From NCBI RefSeq assembly GCF_900104785.1, contig NZ_LT629733.1:1768501-1832500 (forward strand): DNA of 64,000 bases. The letters run 5' to 3'. This document shows positions 26,861-36,649 of this stretch, piece after piece. The notes beneath the pieces were generated by a model, which did no database searches, was not told the origin of the DNA, and worked only from the letters and a program-made list of their open reading frames with translations. How positions within the stretch are numbered: position 1 is the first letter of the stretch; each line of letters begins with the position of its first letter. The DNA comes from Formosa sp. Hel1_31_208 (GTDB lineage Bacteria; Bacteroidota; Bacteroidia; Flavobacteriales; Flavobacteriaceae). The translations under genes were made by a program, and so were the position numbers.

Positions 26861-28042
26861 TTATGGAATAAAAGGACTGCTCCATTTATCATTAGTATAG
26901 ATTTCGTTTCCAGCTAAAGTAGCAATGAAAGCTATGATAGCGTCTCTCTCCACTTGGGTGAGATTTAATTGCTGGCCAATACCATTTGGACTTAATCTCG
27001 GGTCAAGATTGTTATTGCCTGCTAAAATAATACTGTTGTAATGACTTAAAACGGTATTTAAATTTGTGCTAACACCAATATGCATGAATTGTCCATTAGC
27101 TGTCCCATCTGTCTTAATGACATCACGAAGACTTGGTGAGCGGGTCACAATTAAATCTGGAATTGTGCTATTAATTGAACCAATAACACCGTTATTTAAT
27201 GAGTTTGGGTCAATACTGAATTCAGGTGCTTGATGACATCCTGCACAGCCTATTCCTCCAGCGATTCTTGCACCTTGATTATTAAAGACTGGAGGCTGCA
27301 AAAACAATTGTTTTCCTAAATTTTCTTCGTTTGTGAAATTCTGAAAGGGTTGTCCGTCATTAATGGCTAGTATTCTTCCCGCATCATATTTGCTATCAAA
27401 GGATTGTATGCTTCTTACAAATTGAGCTAGGGCATTTTGTATTCGGGCTTCTGAAATCTCTTCAGAACCAAAAGCAAAATTAAACAAGGCTGGATAGTAT
27501 TCGATGTTTTCAAGTTTGGAAATAAGGTCATTAAAGTTAGGATCACCATCGTTACCGCTAAATCCCATTTCAATATGATCTTGAATTGGCATAGTAGTTT
27601 GTGTTTCGAGGTTGGACGCTCTCTCATCCCAAAAAAAATGATTTTCAGTAGAAAATCTTGCATTCACCAGTCTCATGGAATGTCGCCCTGTGACACCATT
27701 TACGCCAGAACTGGCCTGCATATTGTCACCAAAAGCGAAAGTTTGTTTATGGCAACTAGCACATGCGATACTATTATCAACAGATAATTGATTATCATAG
27801 AATAAGACACGTCCTAGGGTTGCACCTTCATCTGTAATATCATTTCCGAAGGTTGTATTATCCCTATTGATATAATTTGGGACACTTTGATTACTGTAGT
27901 TTGGAAGATTTTCAAAATTAATCGATAGTACATCAGAAAAATTAAGGGTTTCATTTTCAGTAATAGGTATTAAGTCTTCGTTTTCATCGTTTCCACAAGA
28001 AAACATAAGACTGCCCATTAGGACTAGAATAATTGATTTCAT
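26861..28042 (-). CDS. di-haem cytochrome c peroxidase family lipoprotein (MauG/CcpA type)
   Basis: A lipoprotein signal ends at SC (residue 16). Two c-type haem sites, CASCH (residues 94-98) and CAGCH (about 265-269), are spaced as in bacterial cytochrome c peroxidases. The first is followed by a KQTFAFGD region and the RHSMRLVNARF loop, the second by QAPEFSID. The protein therefore probably reduces hydrogen peroxide in the periplasm or acts on a partner protein as MauG does. It stands alone between the AraC regulator and the PPK2 genes. Confidence 0.93.
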   Translation of the reverse strand: MKSIILVLMGSLMFSCGNDENEDLIPITENETLNFSDVLSINFENLPNYSNQSVPNYINRDNTTFGNDITDEGATLGRVLFYDNQLSVDNSIACASCHKQTFAFGDNMQASSGVNGVTGRHSMRLVNARFSTENHFFWDERASNLETQTTMPIQDHIEMGFSGNDGDPNFNDLISKLENIEYYPALFNFAFGSEEISEARIQNALAQFVRSIQSFDSKYDAGRILAINDGQPFQNFTNEENLGKQLFLQPPVFNNQGARIAGGIGCAGCHQAPEFSIDPNSLNNGVIGSINSTIPDLIVTRSPSLRDVIKTDGTANGQFMHIGVSTNLNTVLSHYNSIILAGNNNLDPRLSPNGIGQQLNLTQVERDAIIAFIATLAGNEIYTNDKWSSPFIP

Positions 28043-28128
28043 ATTAGGCTTTTTGATTAGACCATCTAATATATGATTGGTTTAATCATAAGTAATAAAA
28101 AAATCATGAGTACAAATTAAAGAGGTGT

Positions 28129-28941
28129 TTAGTCATTAAAAATAGAACGTAAAGACCTATGCCTAATCGCTTCTATGTCTTTCACTTCATAAGGGATGCT
28201 TTTTAGAATGTATTCAAAGGCTCTTATGCGAGCATTTGTTTTTCGATTGGCCTTTATGACCTTCCAAGGTGCATTTTCTTGAGTTTTTTCAAACATAGCT
28301 TCTTTAAAGGTGGTGTATTCATCCCAAAGTGTTAACGCTCTTTTGTCGACTTCACTATATTTCCATTTTTTAATAGGCGAACTAATAATATCCTTAAATC
28401 GTCGTTCCTGTTCTTTTTTAGTTATTGAGAAGTACAGTTTTAATAAATAAATTCCAGAAGACTGAATCATGTTTTCAAATTCATTGACCTGACTCATAAA
28501 AATATCATATTCTTTTTTAGTACAAAATCCGTTTACAGGTTCTACAATGGCTCTGTTATACCAGCTCCGGTCAAAGAATACAATTTCACCATTATTAGGT
28601 AGGCGATTGATATACCGTTGTAAATACCATTGTCCCATTTCTGTTTCATTAGGTTTAGGTAAGGCAACAACACGTATAGCACGAGGGGGAAGATGTTGAA
28701 TAATACGTCTAATAGCACCACCTTTTCCTGCAGCATCTCGACCTTCAAAAAGGATAATGACTTTTTTATTATTGGTAGCTACCCACTGCTGGAGAATGAG
28801 CATTTCCTCTTGCAGTTTCTCAAGACGTTTTTCATATTTAACGCTTTGAATTGCTCTTTTTGTATCTAAACGGCTTTGGCGCAATAGTGCTACAAGTCCT
28901 TTTTTTGAATTGATTATGGAGATGTTTTTATCGGTCATCAT
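28129..28941 (-). CDS. polyphosphate kinase 2 family protein (copy 1)
   Basis: This PPK2 enzyme transfers phosphate between polyphosphate and nucleotides. The Walker A motif FEGRDAAGKGGAIRRI (about residues 66-80), Walker B FFDRSWYNRA and a lid-region sequence (KEQERRFKDIISSPIKKWK) are complete. The length (270 aa) fits single-domain class I/III enzymes; substrate preference (ADP, GDP or AMP) cannot be read with certainty. It starts 14 bp after a second PPK2 gene, with which it shares about half its sequence by eye, so this is a tandem duplication in one operon. Confidence 0.93.
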   Translation of the reverse strand: MMTDKNISIINSKKGLVALLRQSRLDTKRAIQSVKYEKRLEKLQEEMLILQQWVATNNKKVIILFEGRDAAGKGGAIRRIIQHLPPRAIRVVALPKPNETEMGQWYLQRYINRLPNNGEIVFFDRSWYNRAIVEPVNGFCTKKEYDIFMSQVNEFENMIQSSGIYLLKLYFSITKKEQERRFKDIISSPIKKWKYSEVDKRALTLWDEYTTFKEAMFEKTQENAPWKVIKANRKTNARIRAFEYILKSIPYEVKDIEAIRHRSLRSIFND

Positions 28942-28955
28942 GGAGGTGGAAATTA

Positions 28956-29810
28956 TTATAAATCGATTTGAACTGTATTTCTGAAATAACGCTGAACTAT
29001 ATTTGGATCTGGTAATATAGTTTTACAACTTCTCCCTTTGTTGTCATAATCAAACAGACTTAAAACGTATTTGATACTTTCGAGTCTGGCACGTTTTTTA
29101 TCATTTGATTTAATAATGACCCAAGGTGAAAATGAGTTGTGTGTTCTTGAAAACATTTGATTTTTATAGGTGGTAAAATCATCCCATAATTCTTGCCCTT
29201 TTTCATCCACTGGGCTAAATTTCCATTTTTTAAGCGGGTTGTTTAAGCGTTTTTCAAAACGTCGTTGTTGTTCCTCTTTAGATACGGAAAACCAGAATTT
29301 AATGATTGTAGTTCCTGATTCATATAACATATTTTCAAATTCAGGAACCTGAATCATAAAACGATTGTATTGTTGTTTGGTACAGAATCCCATTACAGGT
29401 TCAACCACGGCTCGGTTATACCAGCTTCTATCAAAAAACACAATCTCACCAGCATTGGGCAGCTCTTTGATATAGCGATTAAAATACCATTGGTTTTTTT
29501 CAACTTCAGTAGGTTTATTTAGGGCTACAATACGCATGGCTCTGGGGTTGAGGTGTTCTTTGAAACGTTTTATAGTTCCACCTTTTCCAGAGGCATCTCT
29601 GCCTTCAAATATTATAGCTATTTTTTTATTTTCTTTTTGTACCCATCGCTGAAGATCCACGAGTTCTGCTTGAAGCGGTAACAATTCTTGTTCGTATTCA
29701 TAAGCATCTAAAGCGGATTTATAACTTGGGTCGTCATCTATGTGAGTCCTTAAATAATCAATAAGGTCAGTATTGGTTTTAAGTGAATTTAATACCTCTT
29801 CTGTAATCAT
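28956..29810 (-). CDS. polyphosphate kinase 2 family protein (copy 2)
   Basis: First gene of the PPK2 pair. The Walker A motif FEGRDASGKGGTIKRF (about 68-83), Walker B FFDRSWYNRA, and the lid (KEEQQRRFEKRLNNPLKKWK) are all present. At 284 aa it has a C-terminal extension (LPDPNIVQRYFRN) that copy 1 lacks. Its promoter should lie in the 140-bp spacer behind the terminator of the E1 gene. The two copies may have different nucleotide preference, as seen in organisms with several PPK2 enzymes. Confidence 0.93.
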   Translation of the reverse strand: MITEEVLNSLKTNTDLIDYLRTHIDDDPSYKSALDAYEYEQELLPLQAELVDLQRWVQKENKKIAIIFEGRDASGKGGTIKRFKEHLNPRAMRIVALNKPTEVEKNQWYFNRYIKELPNAGEIVFFDRSWYNRAVVEPVMGFCTKQQYNRFMIQVPEFENMLYESGTTIIKFWFSVSKEEQQRRFEKRLNNPLKKWKFSPVDEKGQELWDDFTTYKNQMFSRTHNSFSPWVIIKSNDKKRARLESIKYVLSLFDYDNKGRSCKTILPDPNIVQRYFRNTVQIDL

Positions 29811-29893
29811 ATAATCAAAGTTTGAATGTAAATATTAAAGTTATACATTACTTAATAAACAATATATGACTTATGTCAGCTAATATCACAATA

Positions 29894-29930
29894 TAACAAA
29901 AAAACCTCCCATGTTATTGGAAGGTTTTTA
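29894..29930 (-). terminator. terminator of the 2-oxoacid dehydrogenase E1 gene
   Basis: The arms AAAACCT (29901-29907) and AGGTTTT (29922-29928) pair, extended by two G-C pairs across a one-base bulge. On the minus strand a run of seven T follows. It is 22 bp past the E1 stop. Confidence 0.72.
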
Positions 29931-29950
29931 TGAATTTGAATAGATTGTAT

Positions 29951-32362
29951 TTATCTTAATTTCGGAAAGTCTGAAGGATTCACTTCATGCATCACCTCGT
30001 AAATAGCCTCAAAAATGTCCTCTGCTGAGGGTTTTGAAAAGTAATCACCATCGGTTCCATAGGCAGGGCGATGAGATTGTGCAGCTAAGGTTTTTGGCTG
30101 ACTGTCTAAATGCTGAAATGCATTTTGTGTATTCACAATTTCATTGAGAATATAAGCAGTTGCACCACCTGAAACATCTTCATCAATGACCATTAAACGA
30201 TTGGTCTTGGACACACTTTTAACAATATCATGATTGAGATCAAAAGGCAATAAAGACTGCACATCAATGACTTCTGCATCAATACCAACTTCAAGGAGTT
30301 CTTTAGCGGTTTGTTCAACAATTCTTAATGTTGAACCATAGGATACTAAGGTAATATCACTTCCTTCTTTAACCGTTTCAACAACACCAAGAGGTGTCTT
30401 AAATTCACCTATATTATTAGGCATTTTTTCTTTTAAACGATAGCCATTTAAACATTCTATTATTAATGCAGGTTCATCACTTTCTAAAAGTGTGTTATAG
30501 AATCCAGCAGCTTTAGTCATGTTTCTTGGCACTAGAACATGGATACCACGAATCAGATTAATAATCCCACCTAATTGAGAACCCGAATGCCAAATCCCTT
30601 CTAAGCGGTGACCACGTGTTCTCACTATTAATGGCGCTTTTTGTTTTCCTTTTGTTCGATACTGTAAGGTTGCTAAATCATCGCTCATGATTTGCAGCGC
30701 ATATAAGAGATAATCTAAATATTGTATTTCAGCAATCGGACGTAATCCACGCATAGCCATACCAATACCTTGACCTAAAATTGTAGCTTCTCGAATTCCT
30801 GCATCAGCAACTCTAAGCTCACCGTATTTTTCTTGTAAACCTTCTAAGCCTTGGTTAACATCTCCAATATTACCTGAGTCTTCACCAAATATCAAGGCTT
30901 CTGGGTAGTTGTTAAAAATGGCATCAAAATTATCTCTAAGGACAACTCTGGCATCCACTAATTCAGCATCATGATCGTAGGTTGGTGGTACTTCGGAAAT
31001 GTTTAAAACCGACTGGTTTGATGCGCTATATAAATGCGAACTATAATTTGGTTGCATCTCAGTTATGTAGTTATTAATCCAGTTTTGAAGCGTTAATTTC
31101 TCGTTCGAATCTTCTCCAACCAGATAACGCAAGGTTTTGCGAGCCGCTGAAATCACATCTTTTCGAACGGGTTCTTTTATGGCTTTAAGTTCATTGATAA
31201 TTTTAACTATAAAAACTTTATTAGCACTTTCTTCTGCAGTTGCAGAGATGAATTCAATGGCTTGAGTCTGTTCTTTTAAAATAGGAGCTAGATAGGCATT
31301 CCATGCAGCTTTTTTTCCTTCACGCACTTGTTTTTTAATGTCTTTGTCAACCGCTGTTAATTCCTCTTCTGAGGCTATATTATTGCTAATCATCCAAAGG
31401 CGCATCTGAGCTAAGCAGTCATATTCAACTTCCCACTCTAGACGTTCTTTACTTTTATAACGTTCATGAGATCCTGATGTTGAGTGTCCTTGTGGTTGTG
31501 TTAATTCATTTACATGTATCATAACAGGAACATGTTCTTCACGCGCTATCTTTTCGGCTTTTTGATAGGTGTCAATAAGCGCCGAATAGTCCCAACCTTT
31601 TACTCTGAGGATTTCATACCCCTTATTCTCTTCATCTCTCTGTAAGCCTTTTAAAATCTCAGAGATATTTTCTTTAGTAGTTTGATACTTGGCATGCACT
31701 GAAATCCCGTATTCATCATCCCAAATGCTTATGACCATTGGAACTTGCAAAACACCAGCTGCATTTATAGTTTCAAAAAAGAGTCCTTCACTTGTACTCG
31801 CATTACCAATGGTTCCCCATGCAATCTCATTTCCTTTAACTGAAAACTTTGTAGTATCTATGTTGTCTACTTGTCGGTAAATTTTTGAGGCTTGAGCTAA
31901 ACCAAGTAATCTCGGCATTTGACCAGCAGTAGGTGAGATATCGGCACTTGAATTCTTTTGTTCGGTAAGGTTTTTCCATTCGCCATTCTCATCGAGGCTA
32001 TGAGTTCCAAAATGCCCTCCCATTTGACGACCAGCACTCATGGGATCAGCTTCAATTGAAGTATGTGCATACAATCCTGCAAAAAACTGTTGGATATTTA
32101 GTTGGTCTATGGCCATCATGAATGTTTGATCACGATAGTAGCCAGAGCGAAAATCACCATTTTTAAACGCTTTAGCCCAAGCTAATTGTGGGATTTCTTT
32201 ACCGTCACCAAAGATTCCAAACTTAGCCTTACCCGTCAGGACTTCACGTCGCCCTAGTAGGCTACATTCTCTACTGGTCACAGCAATTTTATAATCGTTC
32301 AAAACTTCGTTTTTGAAGTCTTCAAAAGTCATATCTGTAGTGGCTTTGGTTTTTGTTGGCAT
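29951..32362 (-). CDS. 2-oxoacid dehydrogenase E1, fused alpha and beta subunits
   Basis: The thiamine-diphosphate enzyme decarboxylates a branched-chain or related 2-oxoacid for the E2 lipoyl transferase. Residues about 1-400 are the alpha half, with the TPP-binding region GNASTSEG through WDDEYGIS and the HSTSGSHERYKS loop equivalent to the phosphorylation loop of branched-chain E1. Residues about 470-803 are the beta half, with the FGEDSGNIGDVNQG and RTRGHRLEG active-site segments. Fusion to about 800 aa is common in Bacteroidota. No E2 or E3 genes are nearby. The branched-chain assignment is inferred from the alpha-loop sequence and not proven. Confidence 0.92.
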   Translation of the reverse strand: MPTKTKATTDMTFEDFKNEVLNDYKIAVTSRECSLLGRREVLTGKAKFGIFGDGKEIPQLAWAKAFKNGDFRSGYYRDQTFMMAIDQLNIQQFFAGLYAHTSIEADPMSAGRQMGGHFGTHSLDENGEWKNLTEQKNSSADISPTAGQMPRLLGLAQASKIYRQVDNIDTTKFSVKGNEIAWGTIGNASTSEGLFFETINAAGVLQVPMVISIWDDEYGISVHAKYQTTKENISEILKGLQRDEENKGYEILRVKGWDYSALIDTYQKAEKIAREEHVPVMIHVNELTQPQGHSTSGSHERYKSKERLEWEVEYDCLAQMRLWMISNNIASEEELTAVDKDIKKQVREGKKAAWNAYLAPILKEQTQAIEFISATAEESANKVFIVKIINELKAIKEPVRKDVISAARKTLRYLVGEDSNEKLTLQNWINNYITEMQPNYSSHLYSASNQSVLNISEVPPTYDHDAELVDARVVLRDNFDAIFNNYPEALIFGEDSGNIGDVNQGLEGLQEKYGELRVADAGIREATILGQGIGMAMRGLRPIAEIQYLDYLLYALQIMSDDLATLQYRTKGKQKAPLIVRTRGHRLEGIWHSGSQLGGIINLIRGIHVLVPRNMTKAAGFYNTLLESDEPALIIECLNGYRLKEKMPNNIGEFKTPLGVVETVKEGSDITLVSYGSTLRIVEQTAKELLEVGIDAEVIDVQSLLPFDLNHDIVKSVSKTNRLMVIDEDVSGGATAYILNEIVNTQNAFQHLDSQPKTLAAQSHRPAYGTDGDYFSKPSAEDIFEAIYEVMHEVNPSDFPKLR

Positions 32363-32514
32363 AGCGATATTTTATAAGCTACAAATTTAACTAATTTTTA
32401 CTTATGGTACAACGTCGAACTTTGTTATAATATTAGGAATATATCAAAAAAATGCTACTTTTTTAGAGATATTATCAAAATCAACAAAAAATAGACGATC
32501 TTGTTAAGAATCTG

Positions 32515-35355
32515 TTAATACCATTTTCTTCGGAAAAGCCCAAACAAAACTTGTGGGTCAAGGGTGAATTTTATTCTAATTCTTTGGTCGTAATCGCCTT
32601 GTCCGAGTTCCCAACCCTGACTTGAATAAAGAGGGAAATACAACTCAAAAAAATCGGTAACTAAATCAATTTTGATTCCAGAATCATAGAGAAAAACAGG
32701 ATTAATACCTTTGTTTTTAACCAACCCAATGTCACCGTAAACTTCAATGTATTTCCAAATGGTGGTACTTACATTAGCTGTGGTCATCCATTGGTTCGCA
32801 AAAGGTGTATCCAGTCTCGATTTAAATCCACCTTCGGCAATGATGATCTGCTGACTAAAAATACCGGAATCTTCAGAACGCCCTAAATAGTTATAATCGA
32901 ACAGATAATCGGTGGGACGATCTAAAGCAAAACTAAAGTAATCAGAATTAGGGTCAGTTTTGTTATACAGAAACGTACCTGCGAAAAAGCGCAAATTAAA
33001 CTGACGGTTGTTTTGCGATAACTTGCGGTATTCATAATTGATAGCAACTTTTCCGAAGTTACTGGCAACCTGAACATCATAATACCACTTATAAAAATCA
33101 ATCAAACCAGGGTTTGTATTGACATATCTCAAATTTATAACACTATAATCGGGTTCATCAAGGTCTTCAATAATTGCATTTTCACCAACGTCTCTAGAAA
33201 TACTTACATATCTTAAATTCAAAAAACGTGATTTATCAGATCTGAAATCGTCATTTTCTCTAAAGGAAAAATTAAGACTAGGCGTCAATATGGTTACGAA
33301 TGAATCTTCAGCAAATGAATTGTATTTGGCATTAATACCATACGTGATATTCCATAAATCTATATCATCAAAATAATGAGTGTAATAGACACTACTGCTA
33401 CCAGTTAATGATCTAGATTTAGTGGCATAAACAGGAGCAAACCTATAATTAAGACGTTTTCTTAATACTGACTTATTATAAAATTTCGCACCAAGTGTTA
33501 GTCCGTCATAAATATTCCTAAATTCTACCTGCGGCATTATAAAAATCTGATTATAATAGGGATCTTCAATGTCTTTAAAAATTCTAAATTGAAATGGTTT
33601 GTTGGTAATAAAAGAGCCACTTAATGATTTGTAATTATCTCTGAGATTAAATTCAGGAATCACATTATCATGATTTAAAACCAATTTATCAATACCATTT
33701 CTCGGTATTGTTATCGTTTTAGTATCCTTGATGTTTTCTATCCAAGTTTGTGATAGTACCGAATCATTTTTTAATTCAAAAAGGGAGACAGGCATACTAT
33801 TGTAGCGTTTGTTTGTGATGACAAACGTTATAGAATCTTCAGTTTTTTCTAATTTATTTATTTTAAAATCTAGCTTGACTCTAGAGTCAACATATTCTTT
33901 AAAAAACCAATCAATGTCTTTTGAAGTTCGTGTATTGAGTAGTGTTTCAAAGTCTTTAGAACTTGTTATTTTAATTTGGTTATTTTTCAAATACTCTGAA
34001 ATTGTCGATTCGAGAATATCTGCATTAATGAAATCATCTAAGTAACGCAAACCTAGTCCAGCTTTATATTTACCAGAAATATTAGAATTAAACTTTAGCA
34101 AAGAATCTTTAGAAGTTGTTAGAGCTTGATCACGATTTGTTCTTGCCATTTGCATGTAGAACAAGGTAAATTGGTCGTTGTATTTTAAATCGGCGGCATG
34201 AAATGACCGTATGCCCCAAATTTCTGCAAGTTTTCCTAAGAGTTTAGTGTCTGGATAATGCATTTCGACATATTTCATCAAATAATAAATCTGAATTCCA
34301 TCTCTAAGCCAGTAGTCTTTTCGTGGATTGATCAACAAGGTGTTTTCTAAATAATTATTTAAAGATGTTTTAAGTAGCTTTAATTCATACTGAAACACAT
34401 CTGAAAACGGCAATAAAAAATCGGGTAGTTGATTTAAACCGTATAAAGGATCTTTTTTATAATCGTTTTTTGTAATTAAAAGGCGTTCATGCGGATATTC
34501 GCCAAGATGTTTCGTAATGAACTTTGTAATCTTGTCTGTTATAATTGCTTTTTCTTCATTAGGAATACCCTCACTTGATAGGTCTGAGTAGATAGTGAAA
34601 TTATCGGTTTGTACAAACTTAAATTCAGAGAATTTTGTCAATATTAAATTTGTATTCACACGGTTTTCTCCATTCAGAATAAATGTTTGCTTGTTTGTGG
34701 TTTGCTTCACATCCAGAGTATTCAATTCTGAAATCAACTGATAATTTAGTGGAAACTCTATTTCAATGTTGAGATTTGCTTTTGGAATGTATAGATCTCC
34801 AAGGTTTTTATTGCTATAATACTGCCAATTTCCGTCGTAAACAGCAGGAGTGATATACCAATATTTTAGATTTAAATTTTTATCTGAACTTATACCATAA
34901 CCTGTAAAACTGTCATCTGGTAAAACGATATCATAGGCTAAAGTCAGATCATAGCTTTCTTTTGGGAGCAGTGCGTTTTGTAGTTCCACTTCAATAATAT
35001 CTGGATGTAATTGAAGATTTGAAAACGTAAGATTAGAGCCTTTTTGATCTATAATTCTTGTAACAACAGTATAACCACGTTGATCACTTTCTGCCAAATG
35101 AAATTTATCGTTGAACTCTTCTGAAAAGCGTTGTGCTAATGGCGTGTTCTTGGTAGAGTATGCATTATTCCAGTCATTAAGGTAAATCGTTGTTAAGGTG
35201 TCGTTACTCTCATTTTGATATTTGATACGTTCTGTGATACGTATGGTTTTATTATCTATATCTACTGAGGCATTGACGTCAATTTGATTTTGAGCAGGTG
35301 AAGAGAGGTGACTGCACAAATATATAAGCAATAATAAAACGTGTTTTAATTTCAA
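32515..35355 (-). CDS. M1 peptidase-like protein with C-terminal outer-membrane beta-barrel, zinc site lost
   Basis: The N-terminal half (residues 1-520) looks like the gluzincin M1 fold: signal peptide 1-21, an NTD resembling aminopeptidase N-terminal domains, and a region aligned with the active site. But no HEXXH occurs anywhere in 946 residues, and the WLxEGF helix that carries the third ligand appears as WLRDGIQIYY. The second half (about 600-946) has alternating beta strands ending in aromatic residues and a C-terminal RRKWY, as in outer-membrane barrels. It is probably a catalytically inactive, surface-exposed protein. Start is the TTG at 35355, overlapping the upstream stop as TTGA. 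Confidence 0.85.
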   Translation of the reverse strand: MKLKHVLLLLIYLCSHLSSPAQNQIDVNASVDIDNKTIRITERIKYQNESNDTLTTIYLNDWNNAYSTKNTPLAQRFSEEFNDKFHLAESDQRGYTVVTRIIDQKGSNLTFSNLQLHPDIIEVELQNALLPKESYDLTLAYDIVLPDDSFTGYGISSDKNLNLKYWYITPAVYDGNWQYYSNKNLGDLYIPKANLNIEIEFPLNYQLISELNTLDVKQTTNKQTFILNGENRVNTNLILTKFSEFKFVQTDNFTIYSDLSSEGIPNEEKAIITDKITKFITKHLGEYPHERLLITKNDYKKDPLYGLNQLPDFLLPFSDVFQYELKLLKTSLNNYLENTLLINPRKDYWLRDGIQIYYLMKYVEMHYPDTKLLGKLAEIWGIRSFHAADLKYNDQFTLFYMQMARTNRDQALTTSKDSLLKFNSNISGKYKAGLGLRYLDDFINADILESTISEYLKNNQIKITSSKDFETLLNTRTSKDIDWFFKEYVDSRVKLDFKINKLEKTEDSITFVITNKRYNSMPVSLFELKNDSVLSQTWIENIKDTKTITIPRNGIDKLVLNHDNVIPEFNLRDNYKSLSGSFITNKPFQFRIFKDIEDPYYNQIFIMPQVEFRNIYDGLTLGAKFYNKSVLRKRLNYRFAPVYATKSRSLTGSSSVYYTHYFDDIDLWNITYGINAKYNSFAEDSFVTILTPSLNFSFRENDDFRSDKSRFLNLRYVSISRDVGENAIIEDLDEPDYSVINLRYVNTNPGLIDFYKWYYDVQVASNFGKVAINYEYRKLSQNNRQFNLRFFAGTFLYNKTDPNSDYFSFALDRPTDYLFDYNYLGRSEDSGIFSQQIIIAEGGFKSRLDTPFANQWMTTANVSTTIWKYIEVYGDIGLVKNKGINPVFLYDSGIKIDLVTDFFELYFPLYSSQGWELGQGDYDQRIRIKFTLDPQVLFGLFRRKWY

Positions 35356-36614
35356 TGTGTAACAATAAATTTTAAAGGATTAAATTTTGATTTCTCACTT
35401 GCAATATAATAGATACCATTTGAAAATTGTGAGGTATCTACATCTATTAACGTAGTATTCACATTTATACTTTTTATCACTTGTCCTAAACTATTATAAA
35501 TAGTTAAAACTAAGGAGTTTTGTAATCGCTCTTCCACGCGTATTGTCAACTGTGTATCGACTGCATTCGTGTCTACAATTGAAATGCCTATGTCTAATGA
35601 AACTTCAGTTAAACTCAAAGATTGATTTGTTTGTAACTCGAGAATAACAGGTAGATGGTCACTAAAACTGTGCAAAGCGTCTCTAATAAAAAAGGAATAG
35701 TCATCACCTGCACAGTCGGAAGAATTAATTGACTGGTTATAGCATTGACTATTGGCATTATTTCCATAGACGTCATAACTCCCGGCAACAAATGATAATT
35801 CTGGGTTAGTTAACAACGATTCGGAAGTCATAATAAAATCAAAACGGTCATCAAAACCACCTGTTGTTCCTCCCAGCCCTGTTTGGGTTCGTGTAGATTG
35901 CGTCATCACATCCACAAAACTTGAATTGTTATGCCAACTACCAATACGATCTGCAGGATCAATGAAAGTAATGACATTATTAACATCAATAAGCTCTTGA
36001 AATGCAGGTTCTGTATGTGTATACACATTAAAATCCCCAGCTAGTAACACATTGCTTTCTACTGGAAATGTATCAAGGTATGCTACGAGATCGCTAACCA
36101 TTTGTAATCGTGATGCTTCATTGTCAGTACCGCTGGATGCTTTTAAATGGCACACAATAACGTCTAAAACGACAGGATTAGTAGCTTGATTATTGGTATT
36201 TAGTTTTAATTTAAAGTGATTAAAGTCTCTAAAAATAGTGGTTACAATAGTCTGACTTTCGAGAATAAACTTAGAACTATCGTAGTAGATAAGTTGTTGA
36301 AGATCATTTTGATCTCCTATGTTATCATCTGAAGTATTAAATTCGAAAGTAGCACTTTGAAAATTGGGATTATAGAATTGTAGCAGACTTAAAATGGTAT
36401 CGGCTCCTTGTTGGTTATTCAACTCACAAACCATGAATATATCTGGTATGTAATCGTCAATAATAATATCTAAGTACTGTATCCTATTGGGTACAGCATC
36501 TTCCAGCGGAAAATTTAATAAGTTGTAAAACATCAATTTAAACGTTTCTTGCGCCGAAAGCGTAGCAATCGTAAACATCCATGCCATTACAAATAAATAT
36601 AATTTCTTAATCAT
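35352..36614 (-). CDS. T9SS-exported endonuclease/exonuclease/phosphatase family protein
   Basis: A signal peptide (residues 1-21) precedes a DNase I-like fold: MFYNLLNFP at the start, the metal-site CELNNQQGAD, LLAGDFNVYTHTEPAFQ with the catalytic Asp/Asn, and SFSDHLPVIL at the end. Residues about 340-420 form a type A T9SS sorting domain (IYNSLGQVIKS and a final beta-rich stretch with SNGIYYI). So it is delivered to the surface or secreted by the type IX system. It could degrade extracellular nucleic acids or act on phosphoesters; which is unclear. It is co-translated with the M1-like barrel gene. Confidence 0.93.
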   Translation of the reverse strand: MIKKLYLFVMAWMFTIATLSAQETFKLMFYNLLNFPLEDAVPNRIQYLDIIIDDYIPDIFMVCELNNQQGADTILSLLQFYNPNFQSATFEFNTSDDNIGDQNDLQQLIYYDSSKFILESQTIVTTIFRDFNHFKLKLNTNNQATNPVVLDVIVCHLKASSGTDNEASRLQMVSDLVAYLDTFPVESNVLLAGDFNVYTHTEPAFQELIDVNNVITFIDPADRIGSWHNNSSFVDVMTQSTRTQTGLGGTTGGFDDRFDFIMTSESLLTNPELSFVAGSYDVYGNNANSQCYNQSINSSDCAGDDYSFFIRDALHSFSDHLPVILELQTNQSLSLTEVSLDIGISIVDTNAVDTQLTIRVEERLQNSLVLTIYNSLGQVIKSINVNTTLIDVDTSQFSNGIYYIASEKSKFNPLKFIVTH

Positions 36615-36649
36615 AGCGGTAATCTTGAAATTGTATGCTAAATGTTGGT

